Positions 62,367 to 64,000 of a DNA stretch of 64,000 nucleotides are shown here, in pieces. How positions within the stretch are numbered: the first letter of the stretch is position 1; each line of letters begins with the position of its first letter. The stretch is from assembly GCF_035582795.1 (NCBI RefSeq), contig NC_134366.1, positions 31,605,661-31,669,660 of the forward strand, in the 5' to 3' direction. Made by a program: the position numbers and the translations under genes. The notes beneath the pieces are model-generated. The model saw only the letters and a program-made list of their open reading frames with translations. It did no database searches and had not been told where the DNA came from. The DNA is from Mycteria americana (taxonomy: Eukaryota; Chordata; Aves; Ciconiiformes; Ciconiidae).

Positions 62367-63180
62367 AAATGTTTTCTTGGACATGGCAGTGGTGGTTCTG
62401 TCTCAGCTTAATGAGCTGCTGGAGCCCCCTGGGACAGGTCCTGGCTGTATCTGGGGGTACTTCCGAGTTTGCTGCTTTCTGCTGGGACAATTCAGCTCTG
62501 ACACTTTTCCTGGTGTGGCCTGGCACCAAGTAATCCATCCAGGCTCTGCTTCCCCTCCGTTTCCAACGTGGAGGCACTCCCACCCGTACCAGCTGTGGCA
62601 GGGGGTGCACCTGGGCTTGCGTCTCGCAAGTGAGAGTACCGGAGCGGTCTCGGAGATGAATGCTTCCCTGAGCAGCCCACAGCCCGTGCGGGACGGTGGC
62701 TCTGAGCCATCAGGCTGTTAGTGAGCCTGGGTTGGCTTTCCAGCTCGGCGCGGGAGGGCGAAGGTATTGCAACAACATTTCTCTGAAGCCTGAGAGCTCA
62801 GCCCTAGCACAGGGCTTTCCCCTCTCCTGTTGTCTGTATGTGTGCTCTGGGTCTGGAGACATAATTAATCCTTTCTGGGCAATTTTCTTCTCACTGAAGT
62901 GCTGTGTTAAGGAGTTACAGGCAGTGCCCTTCATACAAACGGGGCTGGCGCAGCAGTGCACCACTAAGCAACGTGTTTTAGCCGGGTGTAGCTGGCAGGT
63001 GTCCATCAGCGCCGTCAGCACCGCACCACCGGGGCGGGAGGGAGGAGGTAGTCACGGCAGTGCGGGTAAATGGAGACGGGCAGAAGGAGCAGGCTGTCCT
63101 GGGATCAAAATCAAGGGGCTAAGCAAAATTGAGAGAGGCTCCTTATCTGCATGTTTACCCTAGGGGGTTTGCTTACGAAG
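62367..63180. other. GC-rich flank downstream of CR1
   Basis: GC content stays raised to about 63.1 kb, continuing the patch that the CR1 interrupts. Open frames on both strands (155 codons at 62696-63163 plus, 114 at 62377-62721 plus, 103 at 62710-63021 minus) overlap and have no recognised domain. The long minus-strand frame at 61768-62610 (280 codons) is an antisense reading of the CR1 and should not be annotated as a gene. Confidence 0.5.
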
Positions 63181-64000
63181 TTGGTGTATTGTGAGCGATT
63201 AAATTTTCCCCACCTTATCGTAGCAGTCGCTGCCAACCTCATTAGACAAGTATCTCCTATCTTTGGTCTGCTGTGGGGTGGGAGGACCGACTCCCACTGT
63301 GTCCGATCTGGTTAGTTACTAATGCTGGCTGCTTGCCTGATCCTTGCTCGTTACGCAAATAACATGGGCTTGGAGATCTTTTGTCAAAACTGCTTTTTAT
63401 TCTTTCTGAATGCAGGACTAAGTGTTGCAAGTGAAGCAACTGCAGGTGCATGGGAGAGATTGAGGATGGAGTTTTATTAGGGGAAAGGGAAACTATTTAT
63501 GGAGTTAAGTTACATATACACCAGTTTGCTCTTACAGCTGAAACAGAGGTGGGTGACCCCAACCCCATTCTCTGAGGGACCTGTTTCTGCCAACCAGGGA
63601 GTTTGCTGTTCATGTATAATCCCATTCAGATTTCATACTTGCTCTGTCACAGACCCATAAAAGGCTGTTCTTTGCTCAGCTTCTACAGATTCACAGGCTT
63701 GTTCAACGTTGGACATGGGAAGAATTTCTACTTTCTGTATCTCTCCAGGAGAGAGCTTTTCCTAAAGAACGATCCTCAACCGCAGATTGTTGTCTGAGGC
63801 AGGATGGAAAGCCTGGAGGGGGAATTGGAAGCATGGTTGAATTTGGGAACCGTGGGTTGAATGTAAACTGCAAGCTGGGCAGGAGAGGCTTGGAGGATCT
63901 CTCTTCCGTTAAGGTTTCAGGCTGAGGCCATTGTATGGGCCTTATCATGAATATCAGATGCAAAACACACTGAGGTGCTACTTTTGTTTTTTCTTGTGTT
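63181..64000. other. non-coding, unique sequence
   Basis: No recognised gene. Frames are under 90 codons, with no repeat or palindrome of note up to the end of the window. Confidence 0.5.

Noticed and set aside
61768..62610. 280-codon minus-strand frame, the longest in the window
   Set aside because: It is an antisense reading of the CR1 element, whose plus-strand frame matches ORF2 residue by residue. The minus product has no recognisable domain.
1..64000. tRNA, rRNA, CRISPR array, mitochondrial insert, bacterial operon or satellite array
   Set aside because: I looked for their characteristic motifs or periodic repeats by eye and found none. Dedicated scanners would be needed to exclude small or diverged cases.

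Overview
The window looks like about 64 kb of nuclear DNA from a bird. Three sequence facts point there. A CR1 retrotransposon 3' end sits near 62.3 kb and finishes in the octamer-type tail typical of avian CR1. A second, decayed CR1 lies on the minus strand near 15.3-16.3 kb. A solo LTR of the avian ERVL-like type lies near 9.7-10.3 kb. The rest is mostly AT-leaning DNA with many long T/A, G and C homopolymers. I recognise no host protein-coding gene, rRNA, tRNA, CRISPR array or operon. The stretch is best read as intergenic or deep-intronic DNA. Recognised mobile elements cover only about 2.2 kb, a low density of the kind usual in bird genomes. I cannot name the species or the neighbouring genes.

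Layout. 1-5.7 kb: unique sequence with a diverged 145-bp direct duplication (1051 and 1670) and a perfect 28-bp palindrome (2186). 5.73-6.66 kb: a GC-rich, fairly CpG-rich patch. 6.7-9.67 kb: unique. 9674-10258: solo LTR flanked by a 5-bp target duplication. 10.3-15.28 kb: unique, with one G-quadruplex candidate. 15285-16345: antisense CR1 remnant whose reverse transcriptase is still traceable but whose middle is deleted. 16.35-32 kb: unique, with long G, C, A and T runs and an 18-bp palindrome. 32.0-33.5 kb: a short exon-like stretch and a block open on both strands. 33.5-57.9 kb: unique, low-complexity T/G tracts and a 151-codon open frame behind a strong acceptor-like tract at 41.57 kb. 57.94 kb: a perfect 24-bp palindrome. 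61.38-63.1 kb: a GC/CpG-rich segment interrupted by the sense CR1, whose 5' junction carries a small tandem duplication.

There is no set of genes here that works together. The most solid results are the three retroelement remnants and the two long perfect palindromes. The exon-like stretches are weak candidates that need transcript evidence. I did not find a new biological system.
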